Translations under genes and position numbers: made by a program
Part shown: positions 9,795 through 18,896 of the stretch, in pieces
Layout: every line of letters starts with the position of its first letter
How positions within the stretch are numbered: the stretch's first letter is position 1
Notes under the pieces: model-generated
Seen by the model: only the letters and a program-made list of their open reading frames with translations
Databases searched by the model: none
What the model was told of the DNA's origin: nothing
NCBI RefSeq assembly: GCF_900292075.1
Contig: NZ_OLMV01000005.1
Coordinates: forward strand, 1-64,000
Direction: 5' to 3'
DNA length: 64,000 bases
Origin: Microbacterium timonense
GTDB lineage: Bacteria > Actinomycetota > Actinomycetes > Actinomycetales > Microbacteriaceae

Positions 9795-10867
9795 ACGAGC
9801 ACCTGGACGACATCCTCTACCCGCCGATCGAGCCCTACGACACCGGTGAGCTGATCGCCGGTGAGGGCAACCGCGTGTACTTCGAGCAGAGCGGCAACCC
9901 CGACGGCAAGCCCGTCGTGTTCCTCCACGGCGGGCCCGGCGCCGGGACGTCGCCGTGGCATCGGCGCTTCTTCGATCCCGAGCGCTACCGCATCATCCTG
10001 CTGGACCAGCGCGGCTGCGGTCGGTCGACCCCGCACGCCGCCGAGCCGCACGCCGACCTGCGGCACAACACCACGTGGCATCTCGTGGCCGATGTGGAGC
10101 TGCTGCGCAAGAACCTCGGAATCGAACGCTGGCAGGTGTTCGGGGGGTCGTGGGGGAGTGCGCTCGCGCTCGCGTACGCCCAGGCCTACCCGGAGGCGGT
10201 GAGCGAGATCGTGCTGCGCGGCATCTTCACGCTTCGCCGCCACGAGCTGGAGTGGTTCTACGAGGGCGGGGCGGCATCCATCGTCCCGGATCTGTGGGAA
10301 GAGTTCATCGCGCCGATCCCGATCCTCGAGCGCTCGCAGCTGATGGAGGCGTACCACCGCCGGCTCGCCGACCCCGACCCCGCCGTTCACGTGCCCGCGG
10401 CGGTCGCGTGGTCTCGCTGGGAGGCGGCGAACCTCACCCTGCTGCCCGATCCGGAGCTCATCGACGCGATGTCCGATCCGCGCGCGGCGGTCGCGTTCGC
10501 GCGGATCGAGAACCACTACTTCCTCCACGGCGGCTGGTTCGAGGAGGGTCAGCTGATCGCCGGCGTCGACCGCATCCGTCACATCCCGGCCGTCATCGTG
10601 CAGGGCCGGTACGACGTGTGCACCCCCGCGATGACGGCGTGGGATCTCCACCGCGCGTGGCCCGAGGCATCGTTCGAACTGATTCCGGATGCCGGTCACT
10701 CGGCGTCCGAGCCCGGCATCGCCGCCGCCTTGCGCGCCGCCACCGACCGCTTCGCCGCCGAAGCGCCCTCGAACGGGCAGGAGACGGACGCGGATGCTGC
10801 CGCCGACGCGCTCGCGATGGAGCCCACCATCCCGGAACCCGAGTACGAGCAGCCCGCCGCCTCCTGA
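9791..10867 (+). CDS. pip: proline iminopeptidase (prolyl aminopeptidase)
   Basis: A 358-residue alpha/beta hydrolase of peptidase family S33, removing N-terminal proline from peptides in the cytoplasm. The oxyanion motif HGGPGAG is near residue 49, DQRGCGRS near 76, the nucleophile elbow GGSWGS near 118, then the catalytic Asp in QGRYDVCTP and His in DAGHSASEP. The cap region LRRHELEWFYEGGAASI fits prolyl iminopeptidases rather than generic hydrolases. The C-terminal about 40 residues are an acidic low-complexity tail beyond the family core. GTG start overlaps the stop of the metallopeptidase (GTGA), so the two peptidases are co-translated. Confidence 0.92.
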   Translation: MNEHLDDILYPPIEPYDTGELIAGEGNRVYFEQSGNPDGKPVVFLHGGPGAGTSPWHRRFFDPERYRIILLDQRGCGRSTPHAAEPHADLRHNTTWHLVADVELLRKNLGIERWQVFGGSWGSALALAYAQAYPEAVSEIVLRGIFTLRRHELEWFYEGGAASIVPDLWEEFIAPIPILERSQLMEAYHRRLADPDPAVHVPAAVAWSRWEAANLTLLPDPELIDAMSDPRAAVAFARIENHYFLHGGWFEEGQLIAGVDRIRHIPAVIVQGRYDVCTPAMTAWDLHRAWPEASFELIPDAGHSASEPGIAAALRAATDRFAAEAPSNGQETDADAAADALAMEPTIPEPEYEQPAAS

Positions 10868-11133
10868 GCCCGCACCCGTGTTCCGCCGAGGTGCGTGGTC
10901 GCGCGACGCACCGAGAGGGGATCGGGCGGCGCGCGGGAGACGGACAGGCGAGGCCTGGTAGGGTGGAGAACCTTGCAGCGCTTCCCTGCGCTTCTCGCGT
11001 CGTAGAACGCTTCCCCTCCCGCCGCCGCCCGGCCCAGCCGCGCGATGCCGGTGATGACTTTCGTACGGCGACCCGTGGGCGAGATCCGCCCCGGCCACCG
11101 ACAGGGCACCCGTGTGCCCGGAGACACCTACCC

Positions 11134-12738
11134 ATGACCGAAACCTCCTTCGGCGCGCTCGGCGTGCCCCAGCCCCTCGTCGACGCGCTTGCCGCTGCCG
11201 GCAAGACCTCCGCGTTCCCGATCCAGGTCGACACCCTCCCCGACACGCTCGCCGGCCGCGACGTGCTGGGCCGCGGCAAGACCGGCTCGGGCAAGACCCT
11301 CGCCTTCTCGATCCCCATGGCCGCGCGCCTCGGCGGTGAACTCGCCGGCGGCACCCGCCGCAAGGGCCGCCCGCTCGGCCTGGTGCTCGCACCCACGCGC
11401 GAGCTCGCGACGCAGATCGACGCGACCCTCGCACCGCTCGCCAAGGCGTACGGCCTCACCACCACCACGATCTTCGGCGGCGTCAACCAGAACCGTCAGG
11501 TCACCGCGCTGAACGCCGGCGTCGACATCGTCGTGGCCTGCCCCGGTCGCCTCGAGGACCTCATGAAGCAGGGCTTCGTGCACCTCGACGCGGTCGAGAT
11601 CACGGTCATCGACGAGGCCGACCACATGGCAGACCTGGGCTTCCTGCCCGGCGTCACGCGCATCCTGAACGCGACCCCGGCCGGCGGCCAGCGGCTGCTG
11701 TTCAGCGCGACCCTCGACAACGGGGTCGACAAGCTCGTCAACCGGTTCCTGCAGAACGAGGTGCTGCACTCCGTCGACGAGGCGCACTCGCCCGTCGCCG
11801 CGATGACGCACCACGTTTTCACGCTCGCCGACGCCGACGCCAAGAAGGACGTCGTCACAGCGCTCGCATCGGGCATGGGCCGCCGCATCCTGTTCATGCG
11901 CACCAAGCACCAGGCCAAGAAGCTCGCCAAGCAGCTCACCGCCCAGGGCATCCCCGCCGTCGACCTTCACGGCAACCTCTCGCAGGCCGCCCGTGACCGC
12001 AACCTCGCGGCCTTCTCGTCCGGCGCCGTCAAGGTGCTCGTGGCGACGGATGTCGCGGCCCGCGGCGTGCACGTCGACGACGTGGAGCTCGTCATCCACG
12101 TCGACCCGCCGATGGAGCACAAGGCGTACCTGCACCGCTCGGGCCGCACGGCTCGCGCCGGCGCCGAGGGCGCGGTCGTCACCCTCGTGCTGCCCGAGCA
12201 GAAGCGCGACGTGTCGCAGCTGCTGCGCAAGGCGTCGATCACGGTGGACCACGTCGCGGTGACGGCATCCTCCGCCGAGGTCGCGGCACTCGTCGGCGAG
12301 GTCGCCCCGTACGTGAAGCCGGTTCCGGTCGCAGCTCCCGCGCGCGGCACCAGCCAGGGCGCCAACGCGCAGCGCAAGCGTGCGGCGCGCGACGCTCGCG
12401 AGGGGACGGATGCCGCAGCCACGGCCCGCTCCGGCAGCGCCGGTTCGGGCGGTCGTCGTCGCCGCGGCTCCGGCCAGGGCGGCGCCGGCCAGGCAGCCCA
12501 GGGCGCCGCGCAGGGCAACGGTCGTCAGCAGTCCGGGGGCCAGCGTCGTGATGCCGCCACCGCCCGCGACAAGGCCGCGCATCAGCGCCACGATCAGAGC
12601 GCAGGTCACGCGCGGTCCGGTCAGCAGGCCGGCAACCCTCGCACCCCCGGCCGCCGGGCCTCCTCGGGTGGCACCGGCAAGCTGATGGTCGGCTCGGTCG
12701 TCCGGCCCAACGGCGTGAACCGCCGCGGCGGTCGCTGA
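11134..12738 (+). CDS. DEAD-box ATP-dependent RNA helicase
   Basis: A 534-residue superfamily 2 RNA helicase. Motifs in order: Q-motif FPIQVDTLPD, motif I GRGKTGSGKT, PTRELA, DEAD in VIDEADHMAD, SAT in LFSATLD, ARGVHVDDVELV and HRSGRTARAG. The core spans about residues 1-385. The remaining 150 residues are basic and rich in Gly, Arg and Gln, a typical RNA-binding tail of RhlE-like actinobacterial helicases that act in cold adaptation and ribosome assembly. The ATG at 11134 begins the conserved Q-motif region. A 266-base leader separates it from the upstream peptidase, so it has its own promoter and possibly a regulated 5' UTR. Confidence 0.95.
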   Translation: MTETSFGALGVPQPLVDALAAAGKTSAFPIQVDTLPDTLAGRDVLGRGKTGSGKTLAFSIPMAARLGGELAGGTRRKGRPLGLVLAPTRELATQIDATLAPLAKAYGLTTTTIFGGVNQNRQVTALNAGVDIVVACPGRLEDLMKQGFVHLDAVEITVIDEADHMADLGFLPGVTRILNATPAGGQRLLFSATLDNGVDKLVNRFLQNEVLHSVDEAHSPVAAMTHHVFTLADADAKKDVVTALASGMGRRILFMRTKHQAKKLAKQLTAQGIPAVDLHGNLSQAARDRNLAAFSSGAVKVLVATDVAARGVHVDDVELVIHVDPPMEHKAYLHRSGRTARAGAEGAVVTLVLPEQKRDVSQLLRKASITVDHVAVTASSAEVAALVGEVAPYVKPVPVAAPARGTSQGANAQRKRAARDAREGTDAAATARSGSAGSGGRRRRGSGQGGAGQAAQGAAQGNGRQQSGGQRRDAATARDKAAHQRHDQSAGHARSGQQAGNPRTPGRRASSGGTGKLMVGSVVRPNGVNRRGGR

Positions 12739-12754
12739 CCCAGCGTCAGTTCTC

Positions 12755-13510
12755 GAAAACGCCCCGGCGCTCGCGCGCCGGGGCGTTTCGTCGTGGAAGC
12801 GGAGTCTTTTCGGCCACCGTCTCCCACGGTTTGGGGCGTGTCCCGTACGTTCGGGGCGGGCTTTGTGCGCCCCGAACGTCCCGTTTGCGCCCCAAACCCG
12901 TGGGACGGTGTCGGGGCGCGTGCCGTGGGCCGCGAACGTACGGTTTGCGCCCCGAACCCGCGAGACGCCCGGCCGGGGCAAACGCAGCATCCGCTTCACG
13001 AAACCCCGGCGCTCGCGCGCCGGGGCGTTTCGTCGTGGAAGCGGAGTCTTTTCGGCCACCGTCTCCCCGGTTTGGGGCGTGTCCCGTACGTTCGGGGCGG
13101 GTCTTGTGCGCCCCGAACGTCCCGTTTGCGCCCCGAACCCGTGGGACGGTGTCGCGGTGGGTGCCGTGGGCCGCGAACATACGGTTTGCGCCCCAGCCCG
13201 CGCCATGCCCGGGCGGCGCCGAACGCGCGAGACGCCCGGCCGCCGCCGAACGCGCGAGACGCCCGGTCGCCGCCAGGCGCAGCATCCGCTTCACGAAACG
13301 CCTCGACGCTCGCGCGTCGGGGCGTTTCGTCGTGGAAGCGGAGTCCTGTCGGTCACCGTCTCCCCGGTTTGGGGCGTGTCCCGTACGTTCGGGGCGGGTT
13401 TTGTGCGCCCCGAACGTACGATTCGCGCCCCAATCCAGTGGGACGGTGTCGCGGTGGGTGGGTGCGTGCCGTGCGCCCCGAACGTACGGAATGCGCCCCA
13501 AACCCCGATG
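12755..13510 (+). repeat. three long tandem repeat units (about 242 and 297 bp) rich in nested hairpins
   Basis: The 795-base gap between the convergent helicase and GMC genes is almost entirely repeat. The marker GTGGAAGCGGAGTC occurs at 12793, 13035 and 13332, so spacing is 242 then 297 bases. The longer second unit contains extra GAACGCGCGAGACGCCCGG-type duplications around 13200-13275. Each unit has a terminator-like GAAACGCC...GGCGTTTC hairpin and a second hairpin, ACGTTCGGGGCG with CGCCCCGAACGT around a 9-base loop. A third related half (CGAACGTACGG next to TTTGCGCCCC) follows. All frames across it are open, but the translations are repetitive Arg/Pro-rich shadows. No gene is supported here. 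Confidence 0.92.
12757..12788 (+). terminator. hairpin terminator of the RNA helicase gene
   Basis: A perfect 14-bp stem, AAACGCCCCGGCGC (12757-12770) with GCGCCGGGGCGTTT (12775-12788), with a four-base loop, starts 19 bases after the helicase stop. It ends in TTTC rather than a long U-tract, as often in high-GC actinobacteria. Related hairpins recur at the head of each following repeat unit. Confidence 0.75.
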
Positions 13511-13533
13511 TGTCAGCGGCCGAGGACGACGGG

Positions 13534-15330
13534 TCAGGCCCGGCGGCCGCGGATGAGGTCGGCGGCGACCTCGCCGATGACGATCGCTGGGGCGTTGGTG
13601 TGGCCGCGAATGACGGTGGGCATGACGGATGCGTCGGCCACGCGCAGGCCCGTGACACCGCGCACGCGCAGCTCCGGGTCGACGACGGAGGCGGCATCCG
13701 TCCCCATCCGGGCCGTGCCCACGGGGTGATAGAGCGTGTGGGAGTAGCGGCGGAGCGAGACTTCGGCGCGTTCGGCGGGCGTCATGTGCTCGCCGCCCTC
13801 GGGCTGCACCCAGCCGCCCGTCGTGATGGCGCGCAGCGCGCGCGTATCGAGCAGGCGTTCGCACTCCGCGAGCCCCGCGAGCATCGTCGCCGCATCCAGA
13901 CCGTCGGCGTCGGACAGGTACCGCGGGTCGATGAGCGGCTTGTCCCGCGGGTCGGCCGACGCCAGCCGGATCGTCCCGCGGCTGCGCGGCCGCAGCAGGA
14001 TCGCGCCCACCGTGAGGCCGTGTGCGGGGGTGGGGACGAGCCCCTCCCCGACGTACGGCACGGGGGCGAAGATGATCTCGATGTCGGGAAGGCCTTGCGG
14101 CACGCCGGCGCCGTCCGCGACGGCGGTGCGGACGAAGCCGTATGCCTCGGCGACGTTGGAGGTCAACATCCCCCTGCGCCGCGCGAGGTAACGCACCAGC
14201 TCCGCCCGCCGCTCCGCGTCGAAGAGCGTGCCCTCGCGCGCGGCAGGGGCAAGGCCCGCGACGAGGTGATCCTGCAGGTTCGCCCCCACCCCGGGCGCGT
14301 CGACGATAAGCGGGATGCCGTGCTCCGCGAGATGGTCGGCCGGGCCGATGCCGCTCAGCATCAGAAGCTGGGGCGTGTTGACGGTGCCGCCGCACAGGAT
14401 CACCTCGCGCCGTGCCCGCACATGCCGCGTGATGCCCGCGATGTCGACGTACGCGCCGGTGGCGCGCCTGTCGTCGTCGCCGCCGGCCGAGAAGGTGACG
14501 CGCTGCACGAGGGCGCCGGTCAGCACCCGCAGGTTGCGCCGGCCCCGCGCCGGGCGCAGGTACGCGTCGGCGGTCGATGCCCGCGCGCCGCGCCGCTGGC
14601 TCACCATGGTCTGCGAGAACCCCTGGCCCGCCGGGAGGTTCGCGCGAGTGATCGGATGCCCCGCCTCACGCGCTGCTGCCAGGAACGCCGCCGTGTGCGG
14701 CCGGGGATCCCGCTGCTGCTCGACCGGCTGAGCTCCGTCGGTCCCCTGAGTCGCATCGGTGGGGTCGGCCGTGTGCTCGACCCGTCGGAAGTAGGGGACC
14801 AGCGCGTCCCACGACCACGACGAGCCGGCGGCATCCGCCCATTCGTCGTAATCGGGGGCGAAACCCCTCACCCACATCATCGCGTTGAGCGACGACGACC
14901 CGCCGAGCGTCTTGCCGCGCGGCCAGTAGACGGTGCGCCCCTCGAGCGCCGGCTGGGGCACCGTGTCGTAGTTCCAGTCGTACGGACCGCGGAAGAGCCG
15001 CGAGAACGCGGCCGGGACGTGCAGCTCCAGCGCCTTGTCGGGGCCGCCGGCTTCCAGCAGCAGAACCGACACCCGAGGATCTTCGCTGAGCCGCGCGGCC
15101 AGTGCCGCTCCCGAAGACCCGGCCCCCACCACGACGTAGTCGGCCTCCCAGCCGTCGCGGCCGAACCCCGGGCCCCCGTCGCGGCCGAAGCCCGGGCCGC
15201 CGTCGCGGCCGAACCCCGGGCCCTCGTCGCGGCCGAACCCCGTCAAGCCGTCGCGGCCCTGGCGGCTCCCCGCGCCGGCGAAGCCAGTGCGTTGGCGTGC
15301 GGCGCCGGAGCCGCGAGCCTGCGGGCTCAC
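13534..15330 (-). CDS. GMC-family FAD-dependent alcohol/choline oxidoreductase
   Basis: A 598-residue glucose-methanol-choline oxidoreductase. The FAD-binding start WEADYVVVGAGSSG is at residue 61, followed by the GMC signature WPRGKTLGGSSSLNAMM, LCGGTVNTPQLLMLSG, and C-terminal YHPVGTARMG and RGHTNAPAIVIGE with the catalytic His and Asn. The closest functional class is choline-dehydrogenase-like; the actual alcohol is unknown. The start is a GTG overlapping the aldehyde dehydrogenase stop (GTGA). This gives a 60-residue N-terminal extension, half of which is an 8-residue GFGRDGGP repeat not normal for the family. With the upstream dehydrogenase it would convert an alcohol to an acid in two steps. 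Confidence 0.9.
   Translation of the reverse strand: MSPQARGSGAARQRTGFAGAGSRQGRDGLTGFGRDEGPGFGRDGGPGFGRDGGPGFGRDGWEADYVVVGAGSSGAALAARLSEDPRVSVLLLEAGGPDKALELHVPAAFSRLFRGPYDWNYDTVPQPALEGRTVYWPRGKTLGGSSSLNAMMWVRGFAPDYDEWADAAGSSWSWDALVPYFRRVEHTADPTDATQGTDGAQPVEQQRDPRPHTAAFLAAAREAGHPITRANLPAGQGFSQTMVSQRRGARASTADAYLRPARGRRNLRVLTGALVQRVTFSAGGDDDRRATGAYVDIAGITRHVRARREVILCGGTVNTPQLLMLSGIGPADHLAEHGIPLIVDAPGVGANLQDHLVAGLAPAAREGTLFDAERRAELVRYLARRRGMLTSNVAEAYGFVRTAVADGAGVPQGLPDIEIIFAPVPYVGEGLVPTPAHGLTVGAILLRPRSRGTIRLASADPRDKPLIDPRYLSDADGLDAATMLAGLAECERLLDTRALRAITTGGWVQPEGGEHMTPAERAEVSLRRYSHTLYHPVGTARMGTDAASVVDPELRVRGVTGLRVADASVMPTVIRGHTNAPAIVIGEVAADLIRGRRA
15151..15240 (-). repeat. 24-bp tandem repeat coding for GFGRDGGP
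   Basis: Nearly four copies of a 24-base unit lie in the 5' end of the GMC oxidoreductase gene. They encode GFGRDEGP, GFGRDGGP, GFGRDGGP and GFGRDG (residues 31-60). The unit length is a multiple of three, so copy-number change would alter the length of the extension without breaking the frame. Confidence 0.88.
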
Positions 15331-17129
15331 GCCTGCATGGCCTTGGTGAGTGTCTTGACGAGCCCCGGCAGCTTGCCGTCGACGAGGTAGCGGGTGAGTC
15401 CCGCGCTCACCTCCGCGCCGGTGCGCGAACTCACGAACCACGGCGGTGTGGGAAGGATCGTGGCTCTCGACAGGCGCAGACGGCGTGCTCTGTCGCCGAA
15501 CGATCGCGGGAACGGGCGGAACGGCCCGCGCGCGACCGATCGTTCGACGTGGTCCAGCAGCAGCGCGTTGTGCACGACGCCGATACCGCTGGACACGTCG
15601 GCGAGGCTCGCGCCGGGGAAGCCGCCCCACGTGAGGCGGGCCGTGAGGAAGTTGAACGCCGTCCATGTGTTGATCGCGATGTCGCCGTAGTGCAGGTCGG
15701 CGATCGCGCGCTCGAAGCCGTCGCCGAGTGCCGCTTCGGTGGCCGGGTCGATGATGACGTTCGCGCCGAGCGTGCCGGTGAGTCTCTCGTTGGCGTGCGC
15801 GACGGCCGCGTCGAGGAACTGCTGGCCGGTTCCGCGCAGCTCCACGACGCCGAGCACGGGCGCGAAGTACTCGGTGGTCTCGACCGCCGTCGCATCGCCG
15901 CCCGGCTCCACGTGCACGATCGCGCGCGTGCGGTCGGCGCACCACACGGCGTCAGGGTAGGCGGATGCCGCGGACTGGAGCCGTTCGTCGCTGCGCGGGT
16001 ACCAGACCGGCCGCTGTGGGGCGGCGGCGTACGCGGCGTTCAGCTCCTCGAGGAACTGCGCCCGCTGCGGCCAGTCGGCGCTGAGGATCACGACCTGGCC
16101 GGCGATGCAGTTGTGCCCGGCGTTCACCAGGCGCATCGTCGCGACGTGCTCGGCCTGGAACTTCAGGTCGGCCGCGGACCACCGGCCGGGCACCACGATG
16201 ATGGGGGAGACGCCGCCGAGCTCGGCGGTGATCGGCACTCTCAGCTTCGGCTCGGCATCCTTCCGCTCCGTCGACGCACCCCACACGATCGCGTCGAACG
16301 TCGCCGCCGAACCGGTGATGTGCACGTGCGCGATCCGCGGGTGCGAGGTGAGGTAGGCGCCCGTCGCGGGCCCGCCGCGCACGATGCGCACGAACCCGGG
16401 TTCGATGAGCGGAGCGAGCGCCCGTTCGAACACCGGCACCAGCGAGTCCTGCGTGGGGTTGACCTTGAGAAGCGCCACGCGGTTGTGCGCGAACAGCTCG
16501 TAGAGCACGTCGGCCACCGGGATCGACGTCACATTCCCGGCGCCGAGCACGAGGCCGACGCCGCCCGAGTCTCGGGGTGTGAGCTGCGCCAGGCCGGCTT
16601 CGCGCCGGGCCTGGTCGGCCGTGACGCCCGGCTCGAACCACACCTCACCGGTGAAGCCCGAGAGCAGGAACTTCTCGGTGCCGTTGAGAGGGAACGTGTG
16701 CGCACGCAGTCGCCCACCGGGCGCGCGATCCAGGGGGACCCCGTCCAGCGGGCTCCGGCCCTCCGCCAGGGCCTCCAACGTCTCGCGCAGCGCATCGAGC
16801 AGGTTGATGATGCCGTACGGTCCGCCCAGCCACTCCTCTCCGGAGAGCGGATGCCCCGCCTCCAGCCCCTTCGAGGTCGTCGCGGCGTCGACCCACTCCT
16901 GCGCGACCGCACCCACGGCATCGCGCACGCGCCCGAGCAGGCGCGCGCGCTGGTCGAGCGTCAGCGCGGTCCACACGCGTGCGCCGTCCTCGAGGCGGTC
17001 GATCGCCTCGTCCAGCGCGGCTCGCTCCTCGGGCTCAGGTGCGTCGGACGCCGACCCGGCGGGCGCGGTGCGCGGCTTCGCCGGGCGCTTCTTCGGCGCC
17101 GCGGGGGTCGTCGAGGAGGTGGGGGACAT
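15327..17129 (-). CDS. aldehyde dehydrogenase family protein, long form
   Basis: A 600-residue NAD(P)-dependent aldehyde dehydrogenase. The start at 17129 has a strong ribosome site (AAGGAG five bases upstream); an earlier in-frame codon lacks one. Residues 1-45 are a Lys/Pro/Ala-rich extension. The core has GVGLVLGAGNVTSIP, HITGSAATFDAIVWG (cofactor site), ELGGVSPIIV with the general-base Glu near 303, and NAGHNCIAGQVV with the catalytic Cys near 342. C-terminal GDIAINTWTAFNFL and TWGGFPGA are typical. It is 100 residues longer than common ALDHs. Its coupling to the GMC gene suggests that it oxidises the aldehyde the partner makes. Confidence 0.88.
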   Translation of the reverse strand: MSPTSSTTPAAPKKRPAKPRTAPAGSASDAPEPEERAALDEAIDRLEDGARVWTALTLDQRARLLGRVRDAVGAVAQEWVDAATTSKGLEAGHPLSGEEWLGGPYGIINLLDALRETLEALAEGRSPLDGVPLDRAPGGRLRAHTFPLNGTEKFLLSGFTGEVWFEPGVTADQARREAGLAQLTPRDSGGVGLVLGAGNVTSIPVADVLYELFAHNRVALLKVNPTQDSLVPVFERALAPLIEPGFVRIVRGGPATGAYLTSHPRIAHVHITGSAATFDAIVWGASTERKDAEPKLRVPITAELGGVSPIIVVPGRWSAADLKFQAEHVATMRLVNAGHNCIAGQVVILSADWPQRAQFLEELNAAYAAAPQRPVWYPRSDERLQSAASAYPDAVWCADRTRAIVHVEPGGDATAVETTEYFAPVLGVVELRGTGQQFLDAAVAHANERLTGTLGANVIIDPATEAALGDGFERAIADLHYGDIAINTWTAFNFLTARLTWGGFPGASLADVSSGIGVVHNALLLDHVERSVARGPFRPFPRSFGDRARRLRLSRATILPTPPWFVSSRTGAEVSAGLTRYLVDGKLPGLVKTLTKAMQA

Positions 17130-18013
17130 GGTTCTCCTTCGAACTGCAACCGGGAACGAGCGGTCCGTCATCGGCGATCCTACGTCACCGCTCGGCGGTC
17201 GGCGGGACCGAGTGTCAGGGACGCTGCGACTGCGTCTCGTGCGTCTCGATGTCGGCGCGACGCAGCGGGTAGCGCGCCAGGGCGAGGAGGCTCAGGCCGA
17301 TGAGGAGGGCGGGGACGAGGCTGAAGCTCACGATGATGCCGGTGACCGCGGCATCCGGCTGTTCGACGTTCTCACCGCCGGTCGAGGAGACGTAGCCGGT
17401 CACCGCGAGGATGACCGACAGCGTCGTCGCACCGAGCGCGAACCCGACCGTCTCGCCCGCCGTCCAGACGCCGCTGAACGACCCGGCCCGGCCCGATCCG
17501 CCCGCGACGGCGTCGGGGACGGTCCGCTCATCGTGCGAGATGACGTCGGGCAGCATCGCCATCGGCAGGGACTGCATGCCGGCGTAGGCGATGCCGGCGA
17601 TGCCGACCGGCACGTAGATCCAGTCGCCCGGCGCCCATGCCATGCCGAGGATCGACAGGGCCGCGATGCCGAAGACGACGCTGGCGATCGCGAACGTCCG
17701 CTCCTTCCCGAGGCGACGGGCGAGGATGCCCCACGCCGGTGCGGCGAGGAGCGCCGGGGCGATCAGTGCCACGAACAGCAGCTCGACCGCCGCCTGCGAA
17801 TGCAGCACCCACGTCGCGACGTACTGCGCGCCCGCGAGCATGAGCCCGGTCGCCAGCGCCTGCAGCACGAAGGTGGCCAGCAGCGCACGGAACGGGGCGC
17901 TGCGTCGCAGCGCGCGCAGGCCCGCGGCGTAGTGCTCCGGATCCGCTCCCGCCCCGCCGCCCGCCCTGGCCGAGCCCTCGCCTCGGCCGTTCGACCCGCC
18001 TGCCGCGCCCGGT

Positions 18014-18086
18014 CCGCGAGACTTCATCGGAGCGCCGAGACTGCGTACGGGGACCGAAGTCTCGGCGCCCGGATGAAGTCTCGCGG
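18014..18086. repeat. inverted repeat, 29-base arms, inside the transporter gene
   Basis: Arms at 18014-18042 and 18058-18086 pair at 27 of 29 positions around a 15-base loop. Arm ends read CCGCGAGACTTCATC and GATGAAGTCTCGCGG. It sits in the loop-coding region between the two transporter halves and resembles a small palindromic intergenic or MITE-like element that landed in a gene. No target duplication could be recognised. Confidence 0.9.
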
Positions 18087-18152
18087 GGCAAGTCGCGGGG
18101 AGCGCGGGGCAAGTCGCCGGGGAAGTCGCGGGGCAAGTCGCGGGAAACGACG
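18080..18152. repeat. 12-bp tandem repeat adjoining the inverted repeat
   Basis: Five or six imperfect copies of GGGGCAAGTCGC-like units abut the inverted repeat. On the minus strand they encode RDLP, RDFP, GDLP, RAP, RDLP. One unit is shortened from 12 to about 9 bases. Expansion would add four residues per copy to the central transporter loop. Confidence 0.8.
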
Positions 18153-18896
18153 GGGAGGGTGGCGGATGCCGCGGGGCGGGCGACGCTCGTGGCCACGAGC
18201 ATGCCGAGGCCGATGACGAGGCCCGAGACGATGCCCATCACGAGGTACTGGACGAACGGGTCATCCGACACCCGCCGCAGGGCCGGACCGCCGGCGCCGA
18301 ACAGCAGGATGGCGAGGGTCAGCACCACGACGCGCCACGTGAGCAACCGCGTGCGCTCGTCGTAGCGCGGTGTGAGTTCTGCCGGCAGGGCGATGTAGGG
18401 CACCTGGAACAGGCTGAACGCGGTCGCGGTCAGCATGAACGCCACCAGCACCCAGATGCCGGCGACGACGGGCCCGAGGGCGGGAGGGACGGCGAAGGTG
18501 AGGGCGAAGAGCACCGGCAGCGTACACGCGCCCACGAGCATCAGGCGCCGCCGGCTGCCGTTGCGGGCCAGGTCGCGGTCGGTGAACGCGCCGATCACCG
18601 GATCGATGGCCACGTCCCAGATCTTCGCGATCGTGATCACGGCTCCCGCAGCGAGCGCGGCGACGCCGAGCGAGTCGGTGAGGTAGTAGGTCAGCACGAG
18701 GCCAGGGAGGGTCGAGAACCCTCCGGTACCCAGGGAACCGGTGGCATAGCGTGCGATCGTGCCCCGGGTCAGCCGTGCGGATCGGATGCCGGCGGCCTCG
18801 GGTGCCGGCGGAGCCTCATTGCTCATCGCGCCAGTGTAGGTCAGGGCCTTCCCGGCAACCGTCAGGCCGGTGCGACGTCTGCCGTACCGGCCAGTC

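Larger units (their letters stand above)
17215..18826 (-). pseudogene. MFS/GPH-type sugar transporter split by a frameshift
   Basis: The N-terminal half starts with ATG at 18826 (MSNEAPPAPEAAG) and encodes six helices of an MFS_2 (MelB-like) symporter down to about 18150. The C-terminal half, six more helices ending at 17215, reads in a different frame and is open from about 18080. Between the halves, where the central cytoplasmic loop belongs, lie a 73-base inverted repeat and a 12-base tandem repeat encoding RDLP-like units. An insertion with net frame change best explains this. The halves could still be two polypeptides, since an ATG at 18027 could start the second. A sequencing indel in the GC-rich repeat is the main alternative. 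Confidence 0.8.

Noticed and set aside
10868..11133. Riboswitch in the leader of the RNA helicase gene
   Set aside because: The 266-base leader is long, but no known aptamer pattern was recognised and TAGGGT near 10961 is only a weak promoter-like match. A covariance-model search would decide.
12793..13729. Long plus-strand open frames across the tandem repeats, starting at 12793, 12831 and 12863
   Set aside because: They translate the repeat units in several frames into Arg/Pro-rich repeats, cross into the antisense of the GMC gene and lack a conserved protein pattern. Openness reflects high GC.
13534..15945. 803-codon reading of the GMC gene extending into the dehydrogenase
   Set aside because: The extra 204 codons are antiparallel-frame sequence of the aldehyde dehydrogenase coding region. 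The GTG overlapping the dehydrogenase stop is the natural start.
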